Below are positions 56,759 to 64,000 of a stretch of 64,000 bases of DNA, in pieces (position 1 is the first letter of the stretch; each line of letters starts with the position of its first letter). This stretch comes from Oxalobacteraceae bacterium OTU3CAMAD1 (GTDB lineage Bacteria > Pseudomonadota > Gammaproteobacteria > Burkholderiales > Burkholderiaceae_D): the NCBI GenBank assembly GCA_024123915.1, contig CP099650.1:5518001-5582000 (forward strand). The letters are read 5' to 3'. The notes below the pieces were generated by a model, which was not told the origin of the DNA, searched no databases, and saw only the letters and a program-made list of their open reading frames with translations. The translations under genes were made by a program, and so were the position numbers.

Positions 56759-57244
56759 TTACTCTTCCAGCAAACTACGCAGCATCCACGCGGTCTTTTC
56801 GTGCGTGTCCAGGCGCTGGGCCAGCAGGTCGGCGGTCGGCTGATCGTCGGCGCCCTCGACCAGCGGCAGCAGCTTGCGGGCGGTGCGCGCGGTCGCTTCC
56901 TGCGCCTTGACCAGGTGCTGAACCATTTCCATCGCCTTTGGCACGCCTTCGACTTCCTTGATGGTCGCCAGCTTGACGAACTCGGTGTACGTGCCCGGTG
57001 CCGGATAGCCCAGCGCGCGGATACGTTCTGCGATCAGGTCCAGCGCGGTCCATTGCTCGGTGTACTGCGTCATGAACATCTGGTGCAGGCTGTTGAACAT
57101 CGGACCTTTGACGTTCCAGTGGAAATTGTGGGTCATCAGGTACAGGGTGTAGCTGTCCGCCAGCAGGCCCGATAGGCCAGCGGCGATATTCGCGCGACTT
57201 TCGTCGGAAAGGCCGATATCGATCTTGGAGGCTTTTGCGTCCAT
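56759..57244 (-). CDS. dps: Dps-type ferritin (DNA protection during starvation)
   Basis: The 161-residue four-helix protein forms a 12-mer that oxidises and stores iron and can shield DNA. The shared ferroxidase site is visible: His39 and His42 in MTHNFHWNVKG, then the D and E residues in WTALDLIAERIRALG. The N-terminus has few lysines, so tight DNA binding is uncertain. An AGGAG site precedes ATG 57244. Expression under oxidative stress or in stationary phase is usual for the family. Confidence 0.95.
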   Translation of the reverse strand: MDAKASKIDIGLSDESRANIAAGLSGLLADSYTLYLMTHNFHWNVKGPMFNSLHQMFMTQYTEQWTALDLIAERIRALGYPAPGTYTEFVKLATIKEVEGVPKAMEMVQHLVKAQEATARTARKLLPLVEGADDQPTADLLAQRLDTHEKTAWMLRSLLEE

Positions 57245-57327
57245 GTGTAACTCCTTCTATTAGCTTGGACCTTTATTGTAATCGTATCCAGGCCTGCGCG
57301 TGGGAACGTACCGTTCGGCAAACCGGT

Positions 57328-58101
57328 TCAATGCTGACCCGCCGGCGTCATGCGCCGCTCGCCGACACGGCGATCGTTGGCCGCTTCGTTCCGGACGGCG
57401 CCGGCTCTCATCGGCGTCCCGGCCGTCGCGGGAGCGGCCCGCGCGGCCATGGTGGTTTCCGGTGCCGCCGCGCCCTCCTTCGGCGTGGCGCCCTGCGCCA
57501 GGTTGGACTGCACACCTTCGGACTGGCCGGCCGGCGCCTGCTTCGGCTCCTTTTCATAACTGCGGAACGCCAGCACCATATACAGGATGCCGGCGACGAT
57601 CGCGTAGGCGCCGATCAGCCACACCAGCGCCAGCGCGCCAACGGTGGGCAAGGCGATCAGTATGGTGCCGAAGACGATCGACGCGATGCCGCCGGCCAGC
57701 AGCAGCCAGACGCCGGGCCGCGCGTGGCTGCGCAGGCGCACCGCGAGCACGATGTCGAGGATGCCGGTGATCAGCGCGTTGACGCCGACGATCAGCACCA
57801 GCACCAACGCGGCCACCCCCGGCTGCATCACCGCCAGCACCCCGGCCACGACGCTGACCACGCCCAGCATCAGCAGCAGCCACCAGTCCAGCGCGTGCGA
57901 TCCGGTGGCGTGGCGCCGGTTGCGCACCGCGCCCACCAGATAGACGATGCCGGCCAGCAGCGCGTACGCGGCAAACAACAGTACCAAACTCAACACGGTG
58001 GGGCCGGGTAACAGCAACGCCAGCACGCCGAACAACAGCGCCAGCACGCCACGCAGCGCCAACATCCACCAGGAACGCGACAACATCGGTTTAGCGACCA
58101 T
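57328..58101 (-). CDS. HdeD family membrane protein (DUF308)
   Basis: The 257-residue inner-membrane protein has six hydrophobic helices between about residues 10 and 190 in the DUF308/HdeD pattern (LALRGVLALLFGVLALLLPG, LLLMLGVVSVVAGVLAVMQP, LLLAGGIASIVFGTILIALP). HdeD in E. coli helps in acid resistance at high density. A long polar tail (about 190-257) rich in A, P and R follows and is not part of the family core. A GGAGGAG site precedes the ATG. It lies just upstream of dps on the same strand. Confidence 0.88.
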   Translation of the reverse strand: MVAKPMLSRSWWMLALRGVLALLFGVLALLLPGPTVLSLVLLFAAYALLAGIVYLVGAVRNRRHATGSHALDWWLLLMLGVVSVVAGVLAVMQPGVAALVLVLIVGVNALITGILDIVLAVRLRSHARPGVWLLLAGGIASIVFGTILIALPTVGALALVWLIGAYAIVAGILYMVLAFRSYEKEPKQAPAGQSEGVQSNLAQGATPKEGAAAPETTMAARAAPATAGTPMRAGAVRNEAANDRRVGERRMTPAGQH

Positions 58102-58314
58102 GACTCCTCCGATAGCAAAAAAACAGCTGATATGAGTCAGATTGCCGCGCGCGCAAACGGTTCCCCTCGATACCTACATTTCATCCACGGGTTAAAATCG
58201 AGTTGATACAATTTTGTCCCGAGAGATGAAACCAGTTTGCTTCACAGCATTTTCAATCAAGCCTATACTCTATGCCCCGTTGTATGGTTTTATGAGGAAT
58301 GTGGCACACACAGC

Positions 58315-58953
58315 ATGAATGCAGATTTTATAAAACAACGGAACCGCTTCAAGTCCGCCACGATGAAGCGAATCAATGTCAGTGAAGAGTCTTACACCAA
58401 CGTGACGAATCTGCTGGCGACGATCGCCCAGCCGTTTCACGCGCGTAAGGGCGAGTTCCTGCAGCATGCCGGCGTGCCGGCCACGCAGGTGCACTGGCTC
58501 GCGAGCGGCGTCGCGCGCAGCGGGTTCTTCAATCGTGACGGTGTCGAGATGACCTTGCGGTTTTTCCGCGAGGGCGAGTCCGCCACCACGTTGACCGACC
58601 TGATTACCGGCGAGACCGGGCAGCCGGCCGTGCAGTTCCTGGTGGCCGAGACAACCATCCACGGTTTCACCCTGGACTGGGCGCAGTCGTGCGCGCTGCG
58701 CGCCCAGCATGAAGTGTTGCAACATTATCATCTGCAGGCCGCGATGCATGGTTTGCAGAGCCTGGCGCAACGCGCCTACAGCAGCGGCGAGACCTCGGCG
58801 CAAGAGCGCCTGGCGGCGTTCCGGGAGGAGTATCCGGGACTGGAGGCGCGCATCTCGCAACGGGCGATCGCCTCGTACCTGGGCATCACGCCGCAATACA
58901 TGTCGCGCCTGCGCCGCGAGGCCGAGGCCGCCGAGGGCGCCACCCGCGAATAA
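58315..58953 (+). CDS. Crp/Fnr-type regulator
   Basis: From ATG 58315 the 212-residue protein has a cyclic-nucleotide-binding-like beta-roll (KGEFLQHAGVPATQVHWLASG, FFREGESATTL) and a C-terminal helix-turn-helix (ISQRAIASYLGITPQYMSRLRR). No iron-sulphur Cys cluster as in Fnr is seen, and the sugar-phosphate pocket of true CRP is not obvious, so the ligand is unknown. It stands alone, sharing the region with hdeD in divergent orientation. Confidence 0.85.
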   Translation: MNADFIKQRNRFKSATMKRINVSEESYTNVTNLLATIAQPFHARKGEFLQHAGVPATQVHWLASGVARSGFFNRDGVEMTLRFFREGESATTLTDLITGETGQPAVQFLVAETTIHGFTLDWAQSCALRAQHEVLQHYHLQAAMHGLQSLAQRAYSSGETSAQERLAAFREEYPGLEARISQRAIASYLGITPQYMSRLRREAEAAEGATRE

Positions 58954-58990
58954 ACGAGCCCGGGCCGTCCTTCCCCACGCCGGAACAATA

Positions 58991-59050
58991 AAAAAAGCCC
59001 CATGCGCGCATGCAACCACCGAGGTCGCCGCAAGCCGCATGGGGCTTTTT
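58991..59050. terminator. Bidirectional terminator
   Basis: AAAAAAGCCCCATGCG and its inverse near 59036-59050 (CGCATGGGGCTTTTT) form an 11-bp GC-rich stem plus A/T runs around a 29-base loop. It serves the convergent Crp-like and ppa genes. Confidence 0.82.
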
Positions 59051-59080
59051 GCTGCCGGCTATCGGATAGCCGGCGGTACA

Positions 59081-59626
59081 TCAGGCATTGGCTGCCGCGT
59101 CTTTGTTGTACGAAGCGACGCCGTTCAGGATTTCCTGTTTCGCTTCTTCCGGACCGTACCAGCCGTCGATCTTGACCCATTTGCCTTTTTCCAGGTCTTT
59201 GTAGTGCTCGAAGAAGTGCTGGATCTGGCGCAGGCGCAGTTCGTTCAGGTCTTCCGGCTTCTGCCAGTGGCTGTAGATCGACAGCACCTTGTCGACCGGC
59301 ACGGCCAGCACTTTGGCGTCTTCACCGGATTCGTCGGTCATTTTCAGCACGCCGATAGGACGGCAGCGCACCACCACGCCTGGGATCAGCGGGAACGGGG
59401 TGATCACCAGCACGTCGACCGGGTCGCCATCGTCGGACAGGGTATTCGGCACGTAGCCGTAGTTGCATGGGTAGTGCATGGCGGTGCCCATGAAGCGATC
59501 GACGAAGATCGCGCCCGATTCCTTATCGACTTCGTATTTGATCGGATCGGCGTTCATCGGGATTTCGATGATCACGTTGAAGTCGTTTGGCAAATCGCGG
59601 CCGGAAGGCACTTTATTCAAGCTCAT
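59081..59626 (-). CDS. ppa: Inorganic pyrophosphatase
   Basis: The 181-residue soluble family I enzyme splits pyrophosphate to two phosphates. The metal-binding [11 protein letters not shown] motif, the [10 protein letters not shown] strand and the [12 protein letters not shown] segment are present; the length matches hexameric bacterial enzymes. It is monocistronic, with a terminator after it and a repeat element 150 bp upstream. Confidence 0.97.
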   Translation of the reverse strand: MSLNKVPSGRDLPNDFNVIIEIPMNADPIKYEVDKESGAIFVDRFMGTAMHYPCNYGYVPNTLSDDGDPVDVLVITPFPLIPGVVVRCRPIGVLKMTDESGEDAKVLAVPVDKVLSIYSHWQKPEDLNELRLRQIQHFFEHYKDLEKGKWVKIDGWYGPEEAKQEILNGVASYNKDAAANA

Positions 59627-59779
59627 GGGGTTCCTCGTTGTTGTGCTGACAAATGTTTAACTGCGTAATTATAGCGAAGTACAGGCTGCTTGTGCGTTGC
59701 AGCACTACCGTGCGGAAATTTTTTGGAGCTGTGTTGGGAGTGTTAGCGTGGTAAAAGACGGCGCGGGACCATCGGAAAT

Positions 59780-59875
59780 ACGTAGGGCGGATTAGGCGGC
59801 ACGCCGTAATCGGCCATCGATGAGCCGCCGGCGGAGCGGACATGGCCGATTACGCTGCGCTAATCCGCCCTACGT
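59780..59875 (-). repeat. Dispersed palindromic element, copy 8
   Basis: Full 96-bp copy with left arm type 2 (GGCACGCCG variant) and right arm type 1, scored minus. It lies between ppa and hemY in the 299-bp gap 59627-59925; the rest of the gap is the ppa promoter side. Confidence 0.9.
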
Positions 59876-59925
59876 GTTTCCGCAACACATTGATGGCGCG
59901 GCGCCAATGGTCGACGCGCCTCGCG

Positions 59926-61122
59926 TTAAAGGATGGTTGCCAGGGCGCACTGGCGGTAGTGATTGGCGGCCTCTTCCTGCTGCTGCAGCGCCTCGTGCAT
60001 CTGCGCCAGCTTCAGGTGCGATTCGCGCACCATGCGCGGATCGGAGGCGTCCGACAGCGCCTGCTCCAGATAACGCTGCGCCTTGCCCCACAGTTTCTGC
60101 TTCAGGCACAAGGAACCGAGCGTGAGCGCCAGTTCGGCGTCCGTCGGCCGCGTGTGCAGCCACTTCTCGCACGCTTCGATCTGCGCCAGCAACGCCGCCG
60201 AGCCGGCCGGCGCCGCCGCTTCGCGGTAGGCGCGGATCACGCGGTCGTCCCAGTCGGCGGCCAGCGATTCCTCGGCCACCCTGCGCGCCTCGTCGTGCAG
60301 GCCGCGCGCGTTGAAGGCGGTGGCCGCCAGGCAGGCGACGTAAGGCTTGACCCGGTCCGCGTTCGGCACCGTCGACCAGACCCGCTGCAGCGATTCGGCG
60401 TCGTTGGTGTGGTCCGACAGCATGTCGGCGTAGGCCAGCTCGCGCAGCCGCGCCGACAACGCCGGATGCAGCGCGCGGTGCTTGTCGAGCGAACGCACCA
60501 GGCGCAGCACTTCCGGCCAGTTCTTGGCCTGCTGCTGGGCCTTCAACGACCATTGCAAGGCGTGGATGTGGCGCGTGCCGCTGGCGTTGAGCTCGCGCAC
60601 AGCGTCGAGCGCGGCCTCCGGCTGATGGTCGTCGACCAGCAATTCGGTCATCGTCATCAGGCGCGCCGTCTTCATGGCATTGTCGTCGTTGAGCTTGGCC
60701 AGCCACTGGTCGCGGCGCGCGCCCTGGCGCATGCGGTGCGCGGCGCGGGCGCCGATCAGCGCGGCGACGCCGGCGTTCTCCGGCAGTTCCGAAGCGCGCA
60801 CGGCGGCCTTTTCGGCGTGGCCGAAGCGGCCTTCGAACAGCGCCTTCAGCGCCTCGCGCAAGCCCTTGTTGCCATCGCGCTCGCGCTTTTGCTGGCGGTA
60901 GGCCGCCACCTTGGTCGGCATCTTGAGGGTGGCGCGCAAGGCGCGGATCACCGCGTACAGGAACACGAACAGCGCCGCCGCCAGCACGCAGAAGAAATTG
61001 AGCGACATGTCGATCCGGTGCGGCGGATAGAACAGCACCACGTTGCCCGGATTGAAACGCGCCGTCACGGCAATGCCGATGGCCGCGGCCATCAATGCGA
61101 CCAACCAGAGGAATAATCGCAT
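59926..61122 (-). CDS. hemY: HemY-type TPR membrane protein
   Basis: The 398-residue protein has two N-terminal transmembrane helices (LFLWLVALMAAAIGIAV and FCVLAAALFVFLYAVI) framing the HemY_N domain, then TPR-like helical repeats (RYLEQALSDASDPRMVRESH near the end). It is the last gene of the hemC-hemD-hemX-hemY operon, two bases after hemX. It is not a protoporphyrinogen oxidase (that name belongs to B. subtilis HemY); its proteobacterial role is a helper of late haem synthesis that is not well defined. Confidence 0.93.
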   Translation of the reverse strand: MRLFLWLVALMAAAIGIAVTARFNPGNVVLFYPPHRIDMSLNFFCVLAAALFVFLYAVIRALRATLKMPTKVAAYRQQKRERDGNKGLREALKALFEGRFGHAEKAAVRASELPENAGVAALIGARAAHRMRQGARRDQWLAKLNDDNAMKTARLMTMTELLVDDHQPEAALDAVRELNASGTRHIHALQWSLKAQQQAKNWPEVLRLVRSLDKHRALHPALSARLRELAYADMLSDHTNDAESLQRVWSTVPNADRVKPYVACLAATAFNARGLHDEARRVAEESLAADWDDRVIRAYREAAAPAGSAALLAQIEACEKWLHTRPTDAELALTLGSLCLKQKLWGKAQRYLEQALSDASDPRMVRESHLKLAQMHEALQQQEEAANHYRQCALATIL

Positions 61123-61124
61123 GG

Positions 61125-62282
61125 TTATTGCTTCGCTTTGTAGTTACGCACGGCGTTCAGGCTGTCCGACAGCGTCGGCATCTCGATCGCCAGATTGCTG
61201 GTCTGCACCTGGCGCAGCAGCGCCTGCACGGTCTGGGTGTTCTTGGCGCGGGTGTCGAAGTACTTGACCAGCGCTTCCTGCGCGGCGATCAGGTCGGCGC
61301 GGAACGCGGTTTCATTGCGCGACAGCAGCGCCATGCGGGCGTTCAACAGGCGCAATTTGAGGTTCTCGCGCAGGAAGTAGGCCTGCGTCGGCGACAGCAT
61401 CAACGCGTCCGGCGTTTCCACGCTGCGCACGCGGATCAGCTGGCGCACGTCGGTCCACATTTCCGTGCTCCAGCCGGTCCAGGTGTTTTGCAGCGCCAGC
61501 AGCCATGGATTCGGCTCGCTCGGCTCGGCGGCCGGTACCGGCTTGCCGTTCTTGTCCAGCACCGGCTTGACCTTGACTTTCTTCTCCGGGGCCGCCGGCA
61601 GGGTCGGCTTCTCGTCCGACAGCATCGGCAAGGCGTCGATCTGCGCGATGACGTTATCCAGGCGCAGCGCGACGCCGACCGAATCGACGCTCGGCAAGGC
61701 CTTGAGCTTCTCGGTGTCCTTGGCGATGGCGCGGCGGATCGTGATGAATTGCGGCTTGTCCGAGCGCGACAGGCTGCGGTCGGCGTTTTGCAGCGCGATC
61801 AGCGCGCCGGGCACGTTGCCGGCCAGTTGCAGCTGCTGGCTGGCGGTCGACAGCACTTGTTCGATCTCGGTCAGCGCCCACTCGTCGCGGTTTTTCGACA
61901 GGTCCTGGTACAGCTGCTCGAGCGCCAGTTGCTGGCTCTGCGCCTCCAATTGTTTGCTTTCCAGCAAGCCAACCTTGATCTGCAGCTCCCGGCTGCTTTC
62001 CTGCACGGCGCGCGCCAGGTTGCCGGTCTCGGCATTGCTGGAATCGCCCTTTTGCAGGCGCAGCGCCATTTCCTGGCGCAGCTTGCCCATCTTGTTATGG
62101 GTCGACCAGGTCTGGGCGGCCAGCAGCACGGCCAGCACCACCACCCCGCCCAGCAGGATGCGCGGCTGCTGCAGCGTATCGAGCAGCCGGGGCTCGGGCG
62201 GCGATTTGAGCGGCGCGGACGGGGACTCGGCGGCGGATGCGTTCGAGGCGACAGGGTCGGGTAATGTAGGCAAATCGTTCAT
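61125..62282 (-). CDS. hemX: HemX family membrane protein
   Basis: The 385-residue protein has a short Pro/Ala-rich cytoplasmic N-terminus, one transmembrane helix at about 40-60 (ILLGGVVVLAVLLAAQ), a coiled coil (MALRLQKGDSSNAETGNLAR onwards) and a helical HemX domain. Older databases call it uroporphyrinogen-III methyltransferase because of its E. coli history, but there is no methyltransferase fold. ATG 62282 overlaps the hemD stop by four bases (ATGA), so translation is coupled. Confidence 0.93.
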   Translation of the reverse strand: MNDLPTLPDPVASNASAAESPSAPLKSPPEPRLLDTLQQPRILLGGVVVLAVLLAAQTWSTHNKMGKLRQEMALRLQKGDSSNAETGNLARAVQESSRELQIKVGLLESKQLEAQSQQLALEQLYQDLSKNRDEWALTEIEQVLSTASQQLQLAGNVPGALIALQNADRSLSRSDKPQFITIRRAIAKDTEKLKALPSVDSVGVALRLDNVIAQIDALPMLSDEKPTLPAAPEKKVKVKPVLDKNGKPVPAAEPSEPNPWLLALQNTWTGWSTEMWTDVRQLIRVRSVETPDALMLSPTQAYFLRENLKLRLLNARMALLSRNETAFRADLIAAQEALVKYFDTRAKNTQTVQALLRQVQTSNLAIEMPTLSDSLNAVRNYKAKQ

Positions 62283-63079
62283 AGGCGTGATTGTAACGCG
62301 GCCAGCAGGCGTTCGTCGCCTGATCCGGTGAGCGTCAGACGGGAAAAGCCCAAATTGCTTGCAGTTTCGGCAATTCGGGCATGCGGCACGATCAAATGCT
62401 GTTGTTGCATCGATACAACATAAGAGGGAGTGCCGCCAGGATTTTTTGTATCGAGCTCGGCCAGGAGGTCGCACAGGCCGCGCAGCGCCTCGGAACTGGT
62501 GATGATCCAGTCGTTTTGTTGCGCGAGCAACCGGCGCAAGGTGGTTTCCAGCGCCGGCGTCAGTTGCGGTACGGAACGCCGATAAGCGGCCACCACCTCG
62601 ACTTGGGCGCCCGCCGCGCGCAGGCCGTCGGCCATCAGCTCGCGTCCGCTCTCACCGCGCACGATCAGCACCGGCCGGTCCTTCAGCGCGGCCAGATCCA
62701 AGGTTTGCAGCAGATGTTCCGAGTCGCTGTGGCCGTTGTCGGCCGGGCTGACGATATCGAACTTGTCCGGCGTGACGCCGTGCGCGGCCAGCGCCAGCCG
62801 GCTGCCCTCGCCCACCACGGCGGCCGTCACGCCGGCCGGCCACTGTTTAATATGGGCGAAGGCGGCGTCGATGGCGTTGGGCGACACGAACGCCACCATC
62901 GCGTAGGCCGGCTCCGGCGCGCACAGCCGCTCCAGTACCGCCCGCAGCCCGGATTGGTCCGGCAGCGGCGCGATCTCCAGCAGCGGCAACATCTCGACCT
63001 CGCGGCCCAGCGCGGCCACGCGGGCCGCCAGCGGCCGCGCTTGCGCCAGGGGACGGGTGATGACGACGATACCGGTCAT
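62279..63079 (-). CDS. hemD: Uroporphyrinogen-III synthase
   Basis: The 266-residue enzyme closes hydroxymethylbilane to uroporphyrinogen III with ring-D inversion. HemD is poorly conserved; here VVITRPLAQARPLAARVAA, AFVSPNAIDAAF, VVGEGSRLAL and WIITSSEALRGLCDLL mark the two domains. It lies 21 bp after hemC and overlaps hemX, as expected of the operon. Confidence 0.95.
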   Translation of the reverse strand: MTGIVVITRPLAQARPLAARVAALGREVEMLPLLEIAPLPDQSGLRAVLERLCAPEPAYAMVAFVSPNAIDAAFAHIKQWPAGVTAAVVGEGSRLALAAHGVTPDKFDIVSPADNGHSDSEHLLQTLDLAALKDRPVLIVRGESGRELMADGLRAAGAQVEVVAAYRRSVPQLTPALETTLRRLLAQQNDWIITSSEALRGLCDLLAELDTKNPGGTPSYVVSMQQQHLIVPHARIAETASNLGFSRLTLTGSGDERLLAALQSRL

Positions 63080-63100
63080 CCCAGGGTCATCCGATGGTCA

Positions 63101-64000
63101 TCAAACCGGCTGGGCGCCGGTCGAGCCGTCGGCGTTGAGCTCCCGCGAGCGCGCCTCCTCCTCGGCCTGGGCGGCGTCGCTCAGGCACGCGGCCAGGATG
63201 CCGACCGCGTCCTGCGCGCGCAGCAGCTCGGACACCTGCAAGCCCAGCGCCTCGGGATCGGCGGCCGGGCCGCGCACCTCGGCGCTGGCCACGCGGCTGC
63301 CGTCGGGCGTGCCGACCATGGCGCGCAGGTGCATTTGGCCGCCATCGACGGTGGCGTAGGCCGCCAGCGGAATCTGGCAGCTGCCGCCGAACACCTTCGA
63401 CACCTTGCGTTCGGCCGTGACGGCCTGCTCGGTGGCCAGGTCGTTGAGCGGCGCCAGCAAGGCTTTCAGGTCGAGCCCGTCGTCCCGCTCGGCGATCTCG
63501 ATCGCCATCGCGCCCTGCCCTGCGGCCGGCAGGCTGTCCTCCGGCGCCAGCACGGCGCGGATGCGCTGCGGCAGGCCCAGGCGTTTGAGGCCGGCGGCGG
63601 CCAGGATGATGGCGCTGTAGTCGCCCCGATCGAGCTTGGCCAGGCGGGTGTCGAGGTTGCCGCGCAGCGGCTTGATGACCAGGTGCGGATAGCGCGCGGC
63701 GATCAGCGCCTGGCGGCGCAGGCTGCTGGTGCCGACGATGGCGCCCGGCGGCAGCTCGGCCAGGGTGGCGTAGTCGTTGCAGACGAAGGCGTCGCGCGGG
63801 TCCTCGCGCTGCATGACGGCGGCCAGCGCGAAACCCTCGGGCAGCTCCATCGGCACGTCCTTGAGCGAATGGACGGCCAGATCGGCGCGCCCCTCGGCCA
63901 TCGCTACTTCCAGTTCCTTCACGAACAGGCCCTTGCCGCCGACCTTCGACAGGGTGCGATCCAGAATTTGATCACCTCTTGTCGTCATTCCGACAATTTT
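63101..64000 (-). CDS. hemC: Porphobilinogen deaminase (5' end beyond window)
   Basis: The frame is open at the right edge. About 300 residues are visible, starting within the [14 protein letters not shown] motif; some 40-50 N-terminal residues are missing. Seen are [42 protein letters not shown] and [12 protein letters not shown], whose Cys holds the dipyrromethane cofactor. The enzyme joins four porphobilinogens to hydroxymethylbilane. The internal ATG at 63988 is not the true start. Confidence 0.96.
   Translation of the reverse strand, partial: KIVGMTTRGDQILDRTLSKVGGKGLFVKELEVAMAEGRADLAVHSLKDVPMELPEGFALAAVMQREDPRDAFVCNDYATLAELPPGAIVGTSSLRRQALIAARYPHLVIKPLRGNLDTRLAKLDRGDYSAIILAAAGLKRLGLPQRIRAVLAPEDSLPAAGQGAMAIEIAERDDGLDLKALLAPLNDLATEQAVTAERKVSKVFGGSCQIPLAAYATVDGGQMHLRAMVGTPDGSRVASAEVRGPAADPEALGLQVSELLRAQDAVGILAACLSDAAQAEEEARSRELNADGSTGAQPV

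Noticed and set aside
61125..62282. HemX as a real uroporphyrinogen-III C-methyltransferase
   Set aside because: The sequence has one membrane helix and a coiled coil but none of the SAM-dependent methyltransferase motifs.

Overview
The window reads as chromosomal DNA of a high-GC betaproteobacterium of the Oxalobacteraceae (Massilia / Duganella / Janthinobacterium type). This is inferred from the hemC-hemD-hemX-hemY order, the ftsK-lolA-rarA block, the many hybrid sensor kinases and TonB-dependent receptors, and the lysine/alanine-rich basic proteins. No database search was possible. Both edges cut genes: an ornithine-lipid acyltransferase (olsB-like) on the left and hemC on the right.

Layout. 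0-9 kb: olsB-like gene with a Pho-box-like promoter, a Lys/Ala-rich protein, a signalling cluster (periplasmic binding protein, hybrid kinase, lone receiver), ppx, a diguanylate cyclase with a GGGEF motif, and a spermidine-synthase-like protein. 9-14 kb: hexarate locus, with a LacI-type repressor divergent from glucarate dehydratase (promoter and operator both visible), then a GH115 alpha-glucuronidase gene cut off at a rearrangement junction and followed by decayed gene remnants. 14-25 kb: MocR regulator, thioesterase, a 1167-residue hybrid kinase with Cache, PAS, two receivers and Hpt, several very small proteins, SIMPL and DUF2059 proteins, a SEC-C protein and a periplasmic trehalase. 25-30 kb: LysR regulator divergent from a secreted metallo-beta-lactamase-fold hydrolase and M28 peptidase pair, then two identical tRNA-Ser(CGA) genes next to serS. 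30-34 kb: a second MocR protein, DUF2917, a lipoprotein and an epoxide-hydrolase-like protein. 34-41 kb: housekeeping block rarA, lolA, ftsK, trxB, an Smr protein and a TRIC-type channel. 41-53 kb: polymer-scavenging region with a PL4 rhamnogalacturonan lyase, a large TonB receptor, a flavin-dependent tryptophan-halogenase-family enzyme, a Tat-exported sulfatase and a second TonB receptor. 53-64 kb: P-II protein, nadE, FemAB/GNAT-like protein, dps, HdeD, a Crp/Fnr-like regulator, ppa and the hem operon.

The most striking non-coding structure is a ~97 bp palindromic element, (C)ACGTAGGGCGGATTA...TAATCCGCCCTACGT(G), present eight times, always between genes. Its two arms differ, so each copy has a readable orientation. 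One copy is composite and one is truncated. A second hairpin family occurs twice with compensatory base changes. Other regulatory signals are a Pho-box-like array before olsB, an 18 bp LacI-type operator on the gudD promoter, AACGTT boxes before the halogenase, and a palindrome over the ribosome-binding site of the SIMPL gene. I found no CRISPR array, prophage, transposase or rRNA gene.
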